Positions 31,038 to 39,134 of a DNA stretch of 64,000 nucleotides are shown piece after piece (the stretch's first letter is position 1; every line of letters begins with the position of its first letter). The notes under the pieces are model-generated. The model was given only the letters and a program-made list of their open reading frames with translations, was not told the origin of the DNA and ran no database searches. The translations under genes were made by a program, and so were the position numbers. The stretch is from Olsenella profusa F0195 (GTDB lineage: Bacteria > Actinomycetota > Coriobacteriia > Coriobacteriales > Atopobiaceae), in assembly GCF_000468755.1 (NCBI RefSeq), contig NZ_AWEZ01000020.1, positions 20,613 through 84,612 of the forward strand, written 5' to 3'.

Positions 31038-31043
31038 AAAAAT
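31015..31043 (+). promoter_or_regulatory. Repressor maintenance promoter (PRM-like)
   Basis: TTGTCA (31015-31020), 17 bases, then AAAAAT (31038-31043), pointing toward the CI gene. The -10 is weak, fitting a promoter that needs activation or is autoregulated. The third operator overlaps it. Confidence 0.5.
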
Positions 31044-31082
31044 CAGGTTCAGCCAAGACACAAAACGGAGGAGGTGTTTGCC

Positions 31083-31724
31083 TTGGGCAGTTACAAGATT
31101 GCCGAGGCGAGACGCGCAAAGGGGTGGAGCCAAGCTGATCTTGCCAAGCACATAGGTACCACGCAGCAGCAAATCGCAAGATATGAGAGTGGTGCAAACG
31201 ACGTAAAGTCAAGCGTGCTGATAAAGCTGTCCTCAACCCTTGGCGTCACAATCTCCTACCTTCTTGGTGTTGATAGCGACAGCGGATATATCGAGGCCAT
31301 TCCAGCGCGCTCATATGCTTTACCTATTGTCGGCCGAATAGCGGCTGGTTCCGCGAGAGAGGCGATCGAGCAGGCTGGTGAGACGCGCCAGACAACGGAA
31401 GAGCTGTACCAAGAGCATCCGAACGCCTTCTGGCTCACCGTCGCGGGCAACTCTATGAACAGACTGTTCGCAGAGGGCACCCTGGTGTTGATTGATCCAG
31501 ACGAGGAAGTCAGAAACGGTGATGTTGCCGCCCTGTTCGTCAATGGCGATGATGCGACCATCAAGAGGGTCTACTTCGATGGGAAGTCCGTGACGCTGGT
31601 CCCAGAGAGCTATGACGTCGAGTACATGTCACGGACTATCGACAGATCGGACCCCGAAGCCCCAGCCGTACGAATGATTGGCAAGGCGGTGGCATACACG
31701 TCACCGGTTAATTGGAGAGCGTAG
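31083..31724 (+). CDS. CI-type repressor with LexA-like autoprotease
   Basis: A 213-residue protein from TTG 31083-31085 (GGAGGAGGTG upstream); the ATG at 31011 lies within an operator and lacks a ribosome site. Residues 4-60 are an XRE helix-turn-helix (GWSQADLAKHIGTTQQQIAR). The C-terminal S24 domain has cleavage-type AAGS (A88-G89), catalytic S124 (GNSMN) and K161 (DATIKRV). RecA-stimulated self-cleavage would induce the prophage. Confidence 0.9.
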   Translation: MGSYKIAEARRAKGWSQADLAKHIGTTQQQIARYESGANDVKSSVLIKLSSTLGVTISYLLGVDSDSGYIEAIPARSYALPIVGRIAAGSAREAIEQAGETRQTTEELYQEHPNAFWLTVAGNSMNRLFAEGTLVLIDPDEEVRNGDVAALFVNGDDATIKRVYFDGKSVTLVPESYDVEYMSRTIDRSDPEAPAVRMIGKAVAYTSPVNWRA

Positions 31725-31743
31725 CTTAAGGGAGGTGGAATAG

Positions 31744-32487
31744 ATGGGATTGTTTGTCAGAAGGCAGGCACGGCATGTCGCATCTCGCTCAGAAATAGAT
31801 GCCGAAAAAGCTAAGTTCGCGAGAGCCATTGAAGAGAGCATGTGGTCGGATGAGGACCGTCGTGAGTCAGAGCGTATGAATGCGTTGCCAAGGAGATCAA
31901 TAGTCGAGGTGAATACTGGTGTGCCAGGCTTTCCATTCACTCCTGGATCATATGTCGGCGCTCAAGATCACATTGATGACAATGGGGCGGAGATGCACGG
32001 AATATGGTATGCAAACGCCACGGCACTTGTGTCGATTATCGAGACGGTAGATTCCCTCGTTCGCATGCTTAACGTCATGACTCCAATGACACGCATTAAG
32101 GTTGATATGTCGAACATCAGACCAGTTGATGACATAACCTCAGATCTGCCAGAACACTACGCATGGGCGTATCTGAACCAACTAACCCCAACTGGCAGGA
32201 CTCCTAAATATACGGCCTCAATCGAGTTCATCGCGGGACTTGAGAGGCCAAAGCACATGACCATCGAAGAGCTAGACAGCTTCATCAAGGAGCACCCGAG
32301 CCCAGAACAGTCATCTGGAAAGATTGACTATCTCCCAGACGGAAGAGTGGGCAAGGCGCGTCTAGGCATTTGGGACAAACCATATTTCTATGTTGCGCAT
32401 TTCAAACTTGTTGCTGGGGAACTCGTAGTATCGCGTTATTCACGCGATCTTGAAGGAAAAACGGAAGTTATCTACCGACTCGATTAG
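31744..32487 (+). CDS. Unknown protein in the lysogeny module
   Basis: A 247-residue protein 19 bp after CI, probably co-transcribed, with lower GC than its surroundings. No signal peptide or membrane helix. Segments GVPGFPFTPGSYVGAQDHID, TALVSIIETVDSLVRMLN and WDKPYFYVAHFKLVAGELVV suggest a two-part alpha/beta protein. I recognise no family. The position next to CI and before a lipoprotein gene fits a lysogenic conversion or phage-exclusion factor. Confidence 0.7.
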   Translation: MGLFVRRQARHVASRSEIDAEKAKFARAIEESMWSDEDRRESERMNALPRRSIVEVNTGVPGFPFTPGSYVGAQDHIDDNGAEMHGIWYANATALVSIIETVDSLVRMLNVMTPMTRIKVDMSNIRPVDDITSDLPEHYAWAYLNQLTPTGRTPKYTASIEFIAGLERPKHMTIEELDSFIKEHPSPEQSSGKIDYLPDGRVGKARLGIWDKPYFYVAHFKLVAGELVVSRYSRDLEGKTEVIYRLD

Positions 32488-32522
32488 CGATACCAACCCC
32501 ATGGAAACGGATTGAGGAAAAG

Positions 32523-33035
32523 ATGCTTAAAAACAAGGTGGTTTCGGCAGGACTTGGCATCGCGATGGCCCTCTCCCTGGGCGCGTGCGGCGGACAGCCA
32601 CAGCAGCAGCCGCAGGGCACTGATGGCAGTCAGCAGTCACAGCAAGAGCAGCCACAGGCCAAAGAGGAATCCGCAAAGAAGGACTTTGACGGTTCCGGCC
32701 AGTCCAAGGTCGGCGAGGGAACCGCGATGCTCCACACGCAGGCGGGGACCACGGAGGGTGGCAACGTCCCGAAGCTCACCGTGCCGAAGGGCACCACCGT
32801 CTACCAGATCGAGCTAGACACCAAGGGCCTCGACGGCTCGGCCGTGACGCACGTCTACGTTGACGGAATGGAGGCCACGGAGGGCAACTTCGGCGACTCC
32901 CAGCTGACGTTCGACCTCAAGGGTGACGCCCTCAAGGAGGGCACCCACACGGTGGAGGTCGTGCAGTTCCAGGGTGACGAGGTCGGTGGCACTGTGACCC
33001 TCTACCGGAGCATGGGCTACGAGATAGCGAGCTAG
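32523..33035 (+). CDS. Prophage-encoded lipoprotein, possible superinfection exclusion factor
   Basis: A 170-residue protein. Signal peptide with lipobox SLGAC (Cys22), then a Gln-rich low-complexity linker (about 25-52) and a beta-rich domain (TVPKGTTVYQIELDTKGLDG, THVYVDGMEATEGNF, HTVEVVQFQGDEVGG) with an immunoglobulin-like look. Lipoprotein genes between cI and int cause superinfection exclusion in some Gram-positive phages (Ltp of TP-J34). That role here is inferred from position and class. Confidence 0.75.
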   Translation: MLKNKVVSAGLGIAMALSLGACGGQPQQQPQGTDGSQQSQQEQPQAKEESAKKDFDGSGQSKVGEGTAMLHTQAGTTEGGNVPKLTVPKGTTVYQIELDTKGLDGSAVTHVYVDGMEATEGNFGDSQLTFDLKGDALKEGTHTVEVVQFQGDEVGGTVTLYRSMGYEIAS

Positions 33036-33049
33036 TGGGATAAGAGTTT

Positions 33050-33086
33050 CGCCCCCTCGGTCATCTTGGCAGAGGACGAGGGGGCG
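33050..33086. terminator. Hairpin between lipoprotein and integrase
   Basis: The stem cgccccctcg (33050-33059) / cgagggggcg (33077-33086) has a 17-base loop. It lies in the 80-bp gap before the integrase start. It has no T run, so termination may be partial or Rho-assisted. Confidence 0.5.
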
Positions 33087-33115
33087 ATGGCCACGGATAG
33101 GGGGCCGATGCCATT

Positions 33116-34261
33116 ATGGCACGAAGGGGCATGCGCAGCGACTGGGGCAGCGTCCAGGAGGCCGGCAGGGGCCGCTGGCGCATCCGCTACTGGGCCGAGG
33201 AGCCCGACGGCTACCGCAGGTGCAGCGAGACGGTGAGGGGCCGCAGAGCCGACGCCTACGACCGCCTGGCGGAGCTCAGGCTCGAGCACGGACATGACGC
33301 CCCATGCCCCACCGTGGGCGAGGTGTGGCGGCGCTGGTACAGGCCGATGCGGCAGCGCATGTGCGACGACGGCGAGCTCTCCCCGCAGACCCTCGCCACA
33401 CAGGACTCCTCCTGGCGGCTGCACGTGGCCCCGACGTGGGGAGACGTCCCCTGCGACGGGGTGCGTCCGCTCGCCGTGCAGCAATGGCTCCTCACGCTCA
33501 CGAGGGCCCAGGCCTCCCACGCCCGCATGGCCCTCTCCTCCGTGCTGTCGTGCGCCGTCCGCTACGAGTTCGTTGGCTCGAACCCCATGCGGAACTCCTA
33601 CGTCATGCCGTCGCGCTCCACCTCTGGGGGCAGGGACAAGGGGCACTGGGACGCCGACGAGCTTGGCGCCGTGTGGAACGTCGTGCGCGGCGGGTGGTTC
33701 GAGGCGGCGTTCCTGCTCATGGCGTTCGGGTCGTGCCGGGTGGGCGAGTCGCTCGGGGTGCGCGACGGGGATCTGGAGGCCTACGGGCATGCCGGTGTGC
33801 CCTGCGCCATTGTGGACGTGGCCCGCCAGGTGCGCGGGACGGGCGGGGTCACCGACACGCTCAAGAACCCGCAGAGCAGGCGCGTGGTGGTGGTGCCGGG
33901 CCCCATGGGAGAGCGGCTGCTAGACATCAGGGAAGGCCCCTCGTCACCCTGGCTCACCGGAGACGGCCTGGGCGGCCCGACCACCCAGCATGCGCTCAAG
34001 TCCTCATGGTCCCGAATGCTCGCCAGGCTCCCCCCGGACATTGGACGCCACGCTCCGTCGTCGCTCAGGAGGTCATGGGAGACCATAGCCCGATGGACGC
34101 TCCGCCTGCCGCCTTGGGCGAGCGAGACCCTCATGGGGCACGTGCCCGTCTCGGGAGGGGCCGTCACGGCCCAGCACTACGACCAGCCTGGTGCCACGCA
34201 GCTCGCCGACATGGTCTGCGAGGCCTACGCCGAGCACCCCTACGGGGATGCCTGGGCATGA
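33116..34261 (+). CDS. int: Tyrosine integrase of the prophage
   Basis: A 381-residue protein. Residues about 10-55 look like an arm-binding domain; a core-binding region follows (about 65-160). Catalytic set: R208 (GSCRVGESLG), K250 (TLKNPQ), R318 (PSSLRR), H342 (GHVPVS) and Y355 (QHYDQP). The box II His is replaced: SSLR stands where HxLR is usual. It ends 90 bp before attR. It recombines the core at 34351 with the phage site. Confidence 0.9.
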   Translation: MARRGMRSDWGSVQEAGRGRWRIRYWAEEPDGYRRCSETVRGRRADAYDRLAELRLEHGHDAPCPTVGEVWRRWYRPMRQRMCDDGELSPQTLATQDSSWRLHVAPTWGDVPCDGVRPLAVQQWLLTLTRAQASHARMALSSVLSCAVRYEFVGSNPMRNSYVMPSRSTSGGRDKGHWDADELGAVWNVVRGGWFEAAFLLMAFGSCRVGESLGVRDGDLEAYGHAGVPCAIVDVARQVRGTGGVTDTLKNPQSRRVVVVPGPMGERLLDIREGPSSPWLTGDGLGGPTTQHALKSSWSRMLARLPPDIGRHAPSSLRRSWETIARWTLRLPPWASETLMGHVPVSGGAVTAQHYDQPGATQLADMVCEAYAEHPYGDAWA

Positions 34262-34350
34262 GCGGCATCAACCACAATCGTCGCTGATGGGACGATTTGG
34301 GACTAAATTCAGCTACTCACAGCAATCTACCTGCGGTTATAAAAAATTGC

Positions 34351-34370
34351 CTAGATGACGTAGAACCAGG
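34351..34370. other. attR, within the 3' end of cysE
   Basis: This copy contains the last codons of cysE, the TAG stop (34351-34353 on the minus strand) and the 15-bp core shared with attL. The phage copy restores the gene end exactly, so integration does not change the encoded protein. Confidence 0.85.
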
Positions 34371-35268
34371 GCGCCTCGGGCTCATCCGGCTTGCGGATGG
34401 TGATCTCCTGATCCTTGAGCTTGACGCGCGCATTCTCGGGTACCGACTCCACCACGAAGGCGCTGCCACTGATGACGGCACCGCTGCCGATCACGGTCTC
34501 GCCACCTAGGATGCTCGCGTTGGAGTAGACGGTCACGTTGTCACCCAGCGTGGGATGGCGCTTGGTGCCTGAGAGCTCCTGCCCCTTGCGCAGGGAGAGC
34601 GCGCCGAGCGTGACGCCCTGATAGAGCTTCACGTGATCACCGATGACGGTCGTCTCGCCAATGACGACGCCCGTACCATGATCGATGAAGAAGTACTCGC
34701 CGATCTGCGCGCCCGGGTTGATGTCGATGCCCGTCTTGCCGTGCGCGTACTCGGTCATGAGGCGCGGGATCAGGGGGACCTCGAGCTCATAGAGCACGTG
34801 GGCCATGCGATAGACGAAGATCGCGAAGAGCCCCGGATAGGAGACGAGCACCTCGGCATAGCTCTCCGCCGCCGGGTCACCGTCGAAGAGCGCCTCGATG
34901 TCCTTGAGCAGCAGGGAGTGCACCCCTGGGAGCGCATCCATGAACGACGAGACCTTCTCGGACGCCCGTTCGCTCACGACGTCCGCATCCAGCGAGGCGT
35001 CCCCAAAGAGCAGGGCGTTGCTCACCTGATCCTGAAGGACGCGCTCGATGTGCAGCAGCTTCTCCCCCATCAGCAGGTCGGAGCTCTCGCCTGCGGCACT
35101 CGCATCGTCAAAGTAGCCGGGGAACATGAGACTGCGGATGTCCTTCAGCAGGGCGACGCAGGTGTCACGCCGGGGGAAGCAGCGATGGCGCGGGCCAAAG
35201 AGCTCGTTCTCGTCGTTGTAGCGAGTCCTGAACGCGGCAACGTTCCTGCTGAGACTAGCGCCCTGCAT
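34351..35268 (-). CDS. cysE: Serine O-acetyltransferase
   Basis: A 305-residue protein from ATG 35266-35268 (GGGAGGGACG upstream; the frame continues upstream only through a hairpin). The C-terminal half has the left-handed beta-helix hexapeptide repeats with catalytic HGTGVVIGET and GVTLGALSLRKGQ. The N-terminal helical domain (HIERVLQDQVSNALLFGDA) is longer than in E. coli CysE, the EpsC/SATase type. It makes O-acetylserine for cysteine synthesis. It is the prophage integration target. Confidence 0.92.
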   Translation of the reverse strand: MQGASLSRNVAAFRTRYNDENELFGPRHRCFPRRDTCVALLKDIRSLMFPGYFDDASAAGESSDLLMGEKLLHIERVLQDQVSNALLFGDASLDADVVSERASEKVSSFMDALPGVHSLLLKDIEALFDGDPAAESYAEVLVSYPGLFAIFVYRMAHVLYELEVPLIPRLMTEYAHGKTGIDINPGAQIGEYFFIDHGTGVVIGETTVIGDHVKLYQGVTLGALSLRKGQELSGTKRHPTLGDNVTVYSNASILGGETVIGSGAVISGSAFVVESVPENARVKLKDQEITIRKPDEPEAPWFYVI

Positions 35269-35287
35269 TGGCGTCCCTCCCCTTGAT

Positions 35288-35318
35288 GGCCAGGCACCCC
35301 GATCTGGGGTGCCTGGCC
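35288..35318. promoter_or_regulatory. Perfect 13-bp hairpin in the cysE leader
   Basis: The stem ggccaggcacccc / ggggtgcctggcc with loop gatct sits 20 bp before the cysE start, overlapping the approach to its ribosome site. It has no T run on the minus strand, so translation or transcript stability is more likely affected than termination. It could also stop transcripts coming from the nitroreductase gene. Confidence 0.55.
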
Positions 35319-35400
35319 TCGCATGCATCGTGCCTGTTATACCCCATCAAGGGGCGGACACTCCCCGCTGGGTGGGAAAATCCTGATGCACGGCAGCGCG

Positions 35401-35916
35401 CTACCGATACCGCACCAAATCAAAAAGTGGGCGCGATTCCATGTGCGAACGGGACGGTCGTGCCTCCTCGGCAGGATAGCCCACCGGCATCAGGAGCACG
35501 CTGCGCTCGCTCTGGGGAAGGCCGAAGAGCCGCTCGGATTCCGACACGTGATACCAGTTGACCCAGATGGTACCCAGGCCTAGCTCCACCGCACGCAGCA
35601 TGACATGGGTGGCGACGATGCTCACGTCCTGCTCGCCGGAATGGAACTGGGGCTCCCAGGGATTCTGATAGTCCTTGGTCTGGTCATACGCAAACAGCAG
35701 CACGATGGGTGCACCATAACGACATTTGGTGATGGCATCCACCTTGGCGAGCGCCTCATCGCTTTGGAGCACATAGATGCGCTCAGATTGCATGTTCTTG
35801 GCCGTGGGCGCCACAAGCAGACATTCCAGCAGCCGATCGAGCAGCCCCTGGGAGGGCCTCTCGCCTGAGAACCTCCGCACCGAATAGCGTTGCCTGGCAA
35901 GCTCCATGAAGCCCAT
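35401..35916 (-). CDS. Nitroreductase-family protein
   Basis: A 171-residue protein from ATG 35914-35916 (GGGGAG upstream). FMN-dependent nitroreductase signature: FMELARQRYSVRRFSG at the N-terminus, PTAKNMQSERIYVL, and a C-terminal GLGTIWVNWYHV... LLMPVGYPAEEARPS. It is short for the family, which is usual for the compact SagB-like/NfsA-type group. Substrate cannot be told from sequence. Confidence 0.85.
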   Translation of the reverse strand: MGFMELARQRYSVRRFSGERPSQGLLDRLLECLLVAPTAKNMQSERIYVLQSDEALAKVDAITKCRYGAPIVLLFAYDQTKDYQNPWEPQFHSGEQDVSIVATHVMLRAVELGLGTIWVNWYHVSESERLFGLPQSERSVLLMPVGYPAEEARPSRSHMESRPLFDLVRYR

Positions 35917-36086
35917 GGTCATCTCCCCTCGCCCAGGTGACATGTGGTGACAACATCATTGTGCCATCTTGTATCAACTCTGAAAATGAGGGATGGGCCA
36001 ACGGAGCGATTACGGCTTTGGGTTACGACAGGGCGTCACGAGGCACCATAGCCACAGGACACCTGCCACGGGAACGGTGCGCGAAC

Positions 36087-36692
36087 CTACCTGAGGATGC
36101 CCGTCAGTTTCAGCACCAAGAGCATCAGGTCAATGAGGGAGATCACGATGCCTGCCAGGGCAAGGCCCTTCCTGGAGCTGCGGAGGCCGTAGGCGCTGAA
36201 CCCAAGCGCCAGGAGGATCAGCACCCCACCAGGGCTCAGCCTCGGGAACATCGCCAGGATGAGGCCGATGAGGGCGACGACAAAGCCAGCGATGGCAAAG
36301 GTGCCGTTGCGCCTCCTTGATTTGGCTGCCTGCTCCTGGAGCTGCGTCGGAACGGTGCCGGGCTGTATGCCCGCCTGACTCTGCAGCGATGCCTCCAGCT
36401 CGGCCATCAGCTCGCGGAAGTGATTCTTGCCGACGGACTTCACATAGCCATTGTCGACGGCGGTCGGCTTGGTGTACTTGCCGATCCACCCATCGATCTC
36501 GACGGTCGCATCCGTGATCCCACACGTCAGCCCCATGCGCCCGTAGAGGATGGGGTCATTGAGCTCCCAAAAGACCCTACCGTCATCAGCCGTCTTCTGC
36601 TCGAACTTGTGCGTCGTCAGAAAGACGTAGACCGCATTCTGCGCATCGGGCAGGGGGAGCTTGTGCTGGATGGTGAAGTGGGTGGTAGGCAT
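36087..36692 (-). CDS. Membrane protein with soluble N-terminal domain
   Basis: A 201-residue protein. Residues 1-100 form a soluble alpha/beta domain (THKFEQKTADDGRVFWELND, GWIGKYTKPTAVDNGYVKSV); a linker leads to two close membrane segments (about 132-150 and 155-172) and a third (about 178-197), as in DUF4190-type tails. Function unknown. Its promoter must lie in 36693-36780. Confidence 0.65.
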   Translation of the reverse strand: MPTTHFTIQHKLPLPDAQNAVYVFLTTHKFEQKTADDGRVFWELNDPILYGRMGLTCGITDATVEIDGWIGKYTKPTAVDNGYVKSVGKNHFRELMAELEASLQSQAGIQPGTVPTQLQEQAAKSRRRNGTFAIAGFVVALIGLILAMFPRLSPGGVLILLALGFSAYGLRSSRKGLALAGIVISLIDLMLLVLKLTGILR

Positions 36693-37025
36693 TGTCGGTT
36701 CCTTTCCTCATGACGTGCCGGGCCTCTCGGTGCCGGCGGCGCTCCCATGCTAGTAATATTGAAACATCATTATATCGCTCGCATCAATCGCATGTCCAGA
36801 TGAGGGGCTGACGACGCCAATGATCCCCATCACCGGCATCCTGCCCATGGTCGTGCCCCGCACGACGGCCGGCTGCTCGCGCGCACGGCCTCCAACCGCG
36901 GCCCTCTACCGCGACCAAGACGGCTGCGGCCGAAACCCGCTGGCGCATTCGTGCCCACGGGCAATACATCATGTGCAATTCATATAATGGGGACATGAGG
37001 CACTGCGACCATGCGAGGAGAGAGC
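36693..37025 (+). promoter_or_regulatory. Intergenic region with promoter for the alcohol dehydrogenase
   Basis: A perfect TATAAT at 36983-36988 lies 38 bp before the ATG at 37026 of the next gene. No good -35 is visible at 17 bp (a GGCAAT-like hexamer only), so an activator may be needed. AT-rich patch about 36755-36780 may be the promoter of the divergent membrane-protein gene. Nothing else recognised. Confidence 0.45.
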
Positions 37026-38192
37026 ATGCTCAACTTCACCCACGACATCCCAACCAAGCTCCACTTCGGCAAGGGCGCCATCGAACACCTGGCGCCGGCG
37101 CTCGACGCCTTCGGCAAGAACGTGCTATTGGCCTACGGCGGCGGCTCGGTCAAGAGGTCCGGCCTCTACGACACCATCCTCGACATCCTGCGCGACGGGA
37201 ACTTCAAGGTCACCGAGCTCGACGGCATCGAGCCCAACCCCCGCATCGAGTCGGTCGAGCGCGGCGTGGAGCTCTGCGGACAGAACGGCATCGACGTCAT
37301 CCTGGCAGTTGGCGGTGGCTCCACCATCGACTGCGGCAAGGCCGTCGCGACCGGCATCTTCTGGGAGGGCGACCTGTGGGACATGGTCACCTCGCGCCAT
37401 GGCCAGCTGCGCGCACTGCCCATCGTCGACGTGCTCACCATCGCGGCGACCGGCTCCGAGTTCGACGGTGGCGGTGTGATCTCCAACATGGCCCTCAGCC
37501 AGAAGGTCGGCAACAGCTATACCTATCCTGCCGTCTCCATCTGCGACCCCACCTACACCTTCACGGTGCCTGCCTACCAGACCGCCGCCGGCTCCGCCGA
37601 CATCATGAGCCACGTCTTCGAGGGCTACTTCAGCCGCACCATGGACTCCGACCTCTCCGATGGCATCGCCGAGGCCATCCTCAAGTCGGTCATGCGCAAC
37701 TGCCCCACCGCCCTCGCCAATCCCGAGGACTACGAGGCGCGCGCCAACCTCATGGCCGACTCCTCGGTGGCGTGCTCGGGCATTCCCGAGTACGGCAAGC
37801 AGTCCACCGGTTGGCCCTGCCATGCCATGGAGCACCAGCTCTCCGCCTTTTATGACATCACGCATGGCGTTGGCCTGGCCATCCTCACCCCGCGCTGGAT
37901 GCGCCACATCCTGGCCAAGGACGCCACGACGCTGCCACGCTTCGTGAGGTTCGCCCGCAATGTGATGGGCCTCGACGGCGACGACGAACTCTCCCTCGCG
38001 CACGCCGCGATCGATGCGCTCGAGGACTACCTCACGTCCACGGGCATCCCCATGGCCCTCACCGAGCTGGGCATCGGCCGCGAGCACTTCGCCGAGATGA
38101 CCGCGCGGGCCAACAGGGGCGGTCGCCTGGACAACGCCTTCGTACCGCTCACCGACGAGGACATCGAGCAGATCCTTGAGGCCTGCCTGTAG
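37026..38192 (+). CDS. Iron-containing (group III) alcohol dehydrogenase
   Basis: A 388-residue protein from ATG 37026 (GAGGAG upstream). NAD(P)-binding GGGS motifs near residues 39 and 96 (LAVGGGSTIDCGKAVA), metal-binding His/Asp set (D190-type region SICDPTYTF, H-containing SHVFEGYF, PCHAMEHQL, DITHGVGLA). It resembles the BdhA/YqhD butanol dehydrogenase group and would reduce aldehydes to alcohols during fermentation. Confidence 0.9.
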   Translation: MLNFTHDIPTKLHFGKGAIEHLAPALDAFGKNVLLAYGGGSVKRSGLYDTILDILRDGNFKVTELDGIEPNPRIESVERGVELCGQNGIDVILAVGGGSTIDCGKAVATGIFWEGDLWDMVTSRHGQLRALPIVDVLTIAATGSEFDGGGVISNMALSQKVGNSYTYPAVSICDPTYTFTVPAYQTAAGSADIMSHVFEGYFSRTMDSDLSDGIAEAILKSVMRNCPTALANPEDYEARANLMADSSVACSGIPEYGKQSTGWPCHAMEHQLSAFYDITHGVGLAILTPRWMRHILAKDATTLPRFVRFARNVMGLDGDDELSLAHAAIDALEDYLTSTGIPMALTELGIGREHFAEMTARANRGGRLDNAFVPLTDEDIEQILEACL

Positions 38193-38241
38193 GTCGGTAC
38201 GGGGCAGCGCACACCCGTGCGAGTCAGCAGTTCAAACATAG

Positions 38242-38276
38242 CGGCAGCCCATGGGGAATCCCTGGGTTGCCGTTTT
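38242..38276 (+). terminator. Rho-independent terminator after the alcohol dehydrogenase
   Basis: The stem cggcagccca / tgggttgccg (one G-U), partly extended in the loop, is followed by TTTT at 38273-38276. It lies 49 bp after the stop. The remaining gap up to 38460 shows no gene. Confidence 0.8.
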
Positions 38277-38465
38277 CATGCCGAGACTGCAGTGGCCTTT
38301 TCCCTATAGCTGGCGCCATCTTCGTTACGGAGCAGTTGGAAGGTCATGTTCACTGTTGCGAAGTCAGCTGACAATACGAGCGCTTAGGACGGTCTCGAGT
38401 TCGCAAGATGGCTCTTCAGAGCAGTGGTGAGATAGTGAGCTCAAATTTAATGAACCCGCCTATCC

Positions 38466-38495
38466 TTGTTCCTATAATCACATTTACTATATTAT
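38466..38495 (+). promoter_or_regulatory. Promoter of the AbiE-type antitoxin gene
   Basis: TTGTTC (38466-38471), 18 bases, TATTAT (38490-38495), in a strongly AT-rich stretch. The start codon at 38520 follows 24 bp later with GAGAGGAG upstream. AbiEi proteins usually bind their own promoter, so autoregulation is expected here. Confidence 0.7.
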
Positions 38496-38519
38496 ATTCG
38501 TGATTTTGAGAGGAGTACG

Positions 38520-39125
38520 ATGAACGACAGGGGCCTAAAGGACGGTATCCGCCGTAAGGTCGAGAACCTCCCGGAGGATACGGCTTTCACATCGAGCGAC
38601 TTCGCGGACATCGCCGATTCACAGAACGTACGCCAGGCGCTCAAGGAGCTCACGGACAACGGCACGATAGCGCGTGCCACCCGTGGCGTCTACTACAAGC
38701 CGCGCTTCAGCGGCCTGTTGGGGCAGGTGGTGCCGCCCGATGTCGATGAGGTGGCACATGCTATCGCGAGGGCGCGGGGCTGGGAAATCGCACCTTCCGG
38801 TGACCACGCGCTGAACATGCTGGGGCTGGACACCCAGGTGCCAGCCGTTTACGCATACATCAGCACCGGCCCGTACGTCAGCATCCAGGTAGGACCCTAC
38901 AAGGTGCGGTTCAAGCATGCCGCAAACAGGAACGTCGTCGGAATGTCACCGCTCACTGCCCTCGTCGTGCAGGCACTCAAGACCCTCGGCAAGGACAGAG
39001 CGAACGGACACGTCATCGACCGCATATCAAAGAGGCTGACTGTCCATGAGAAGGAGACGCTGCTTGCGGAAACTGGGCACGCCACGGCATGGATCCGCGA
39101 CGCCATCCACGAAATCACGCAATAG
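38520..39125 (+). CDS. AbiEi/DUF6088-type antitoxin
   Basis: A 201-residue protein. N-terminal winged helix (residues about 1-62: FTSSDFADIADSQNVRQALK, ELTDNGTIARATRGVYYKPR) and a C-terminal domain (ARGWEIAPSGDHALNMLGLD, YKVRFKHAANRNVVGMSPLT) are characteristic of the AbiE antitoxin group. It is the transcription repressor and neutralising partner of a nucleotidyltransferase toxin. The partner gene 9 bp downstream is broken, leaving an orphan antitoxin. Confidence 0.85.
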   Translation: MNDRGLKDGIRRKVENLPEDTAFTSSDFADIADSQNVRQALKELTDNGTIARATRGVYYKPRFSGLLGQVVPPDVDEVAHAIARARGWEIAPSGDHALNMLGLDTQVPAVYAYISTGPYVSIQVGPYKVRFKHAANRNVVGMSPLTALVVQALKTLGKDRANGHVIDRISKRLTVHEKETLLAETGHATAWIRDAIHEITQ

Positions 39126-39134
39126 GAGAACCAC

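Larger units (their letters stand above)
265..34370. mobile_element. Integrated temperate siphophage (prophage), about 34 kb
   Basis: The ends are defined by a direct repeat (ctagatgacgtagaa, extending to 20 bp with one mismatch) at 265-284 and 34351-34370. A tyrosine integrase ends 90 bp from the right copy. Between the repeats lie all expected modules: integrase, CI/Cro switch, recombination and replication, packaging, head, tail with tape measure, holin and amidase. No structural gene is visibly broken, so the prophage may be functional. Confidence 0.93.
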
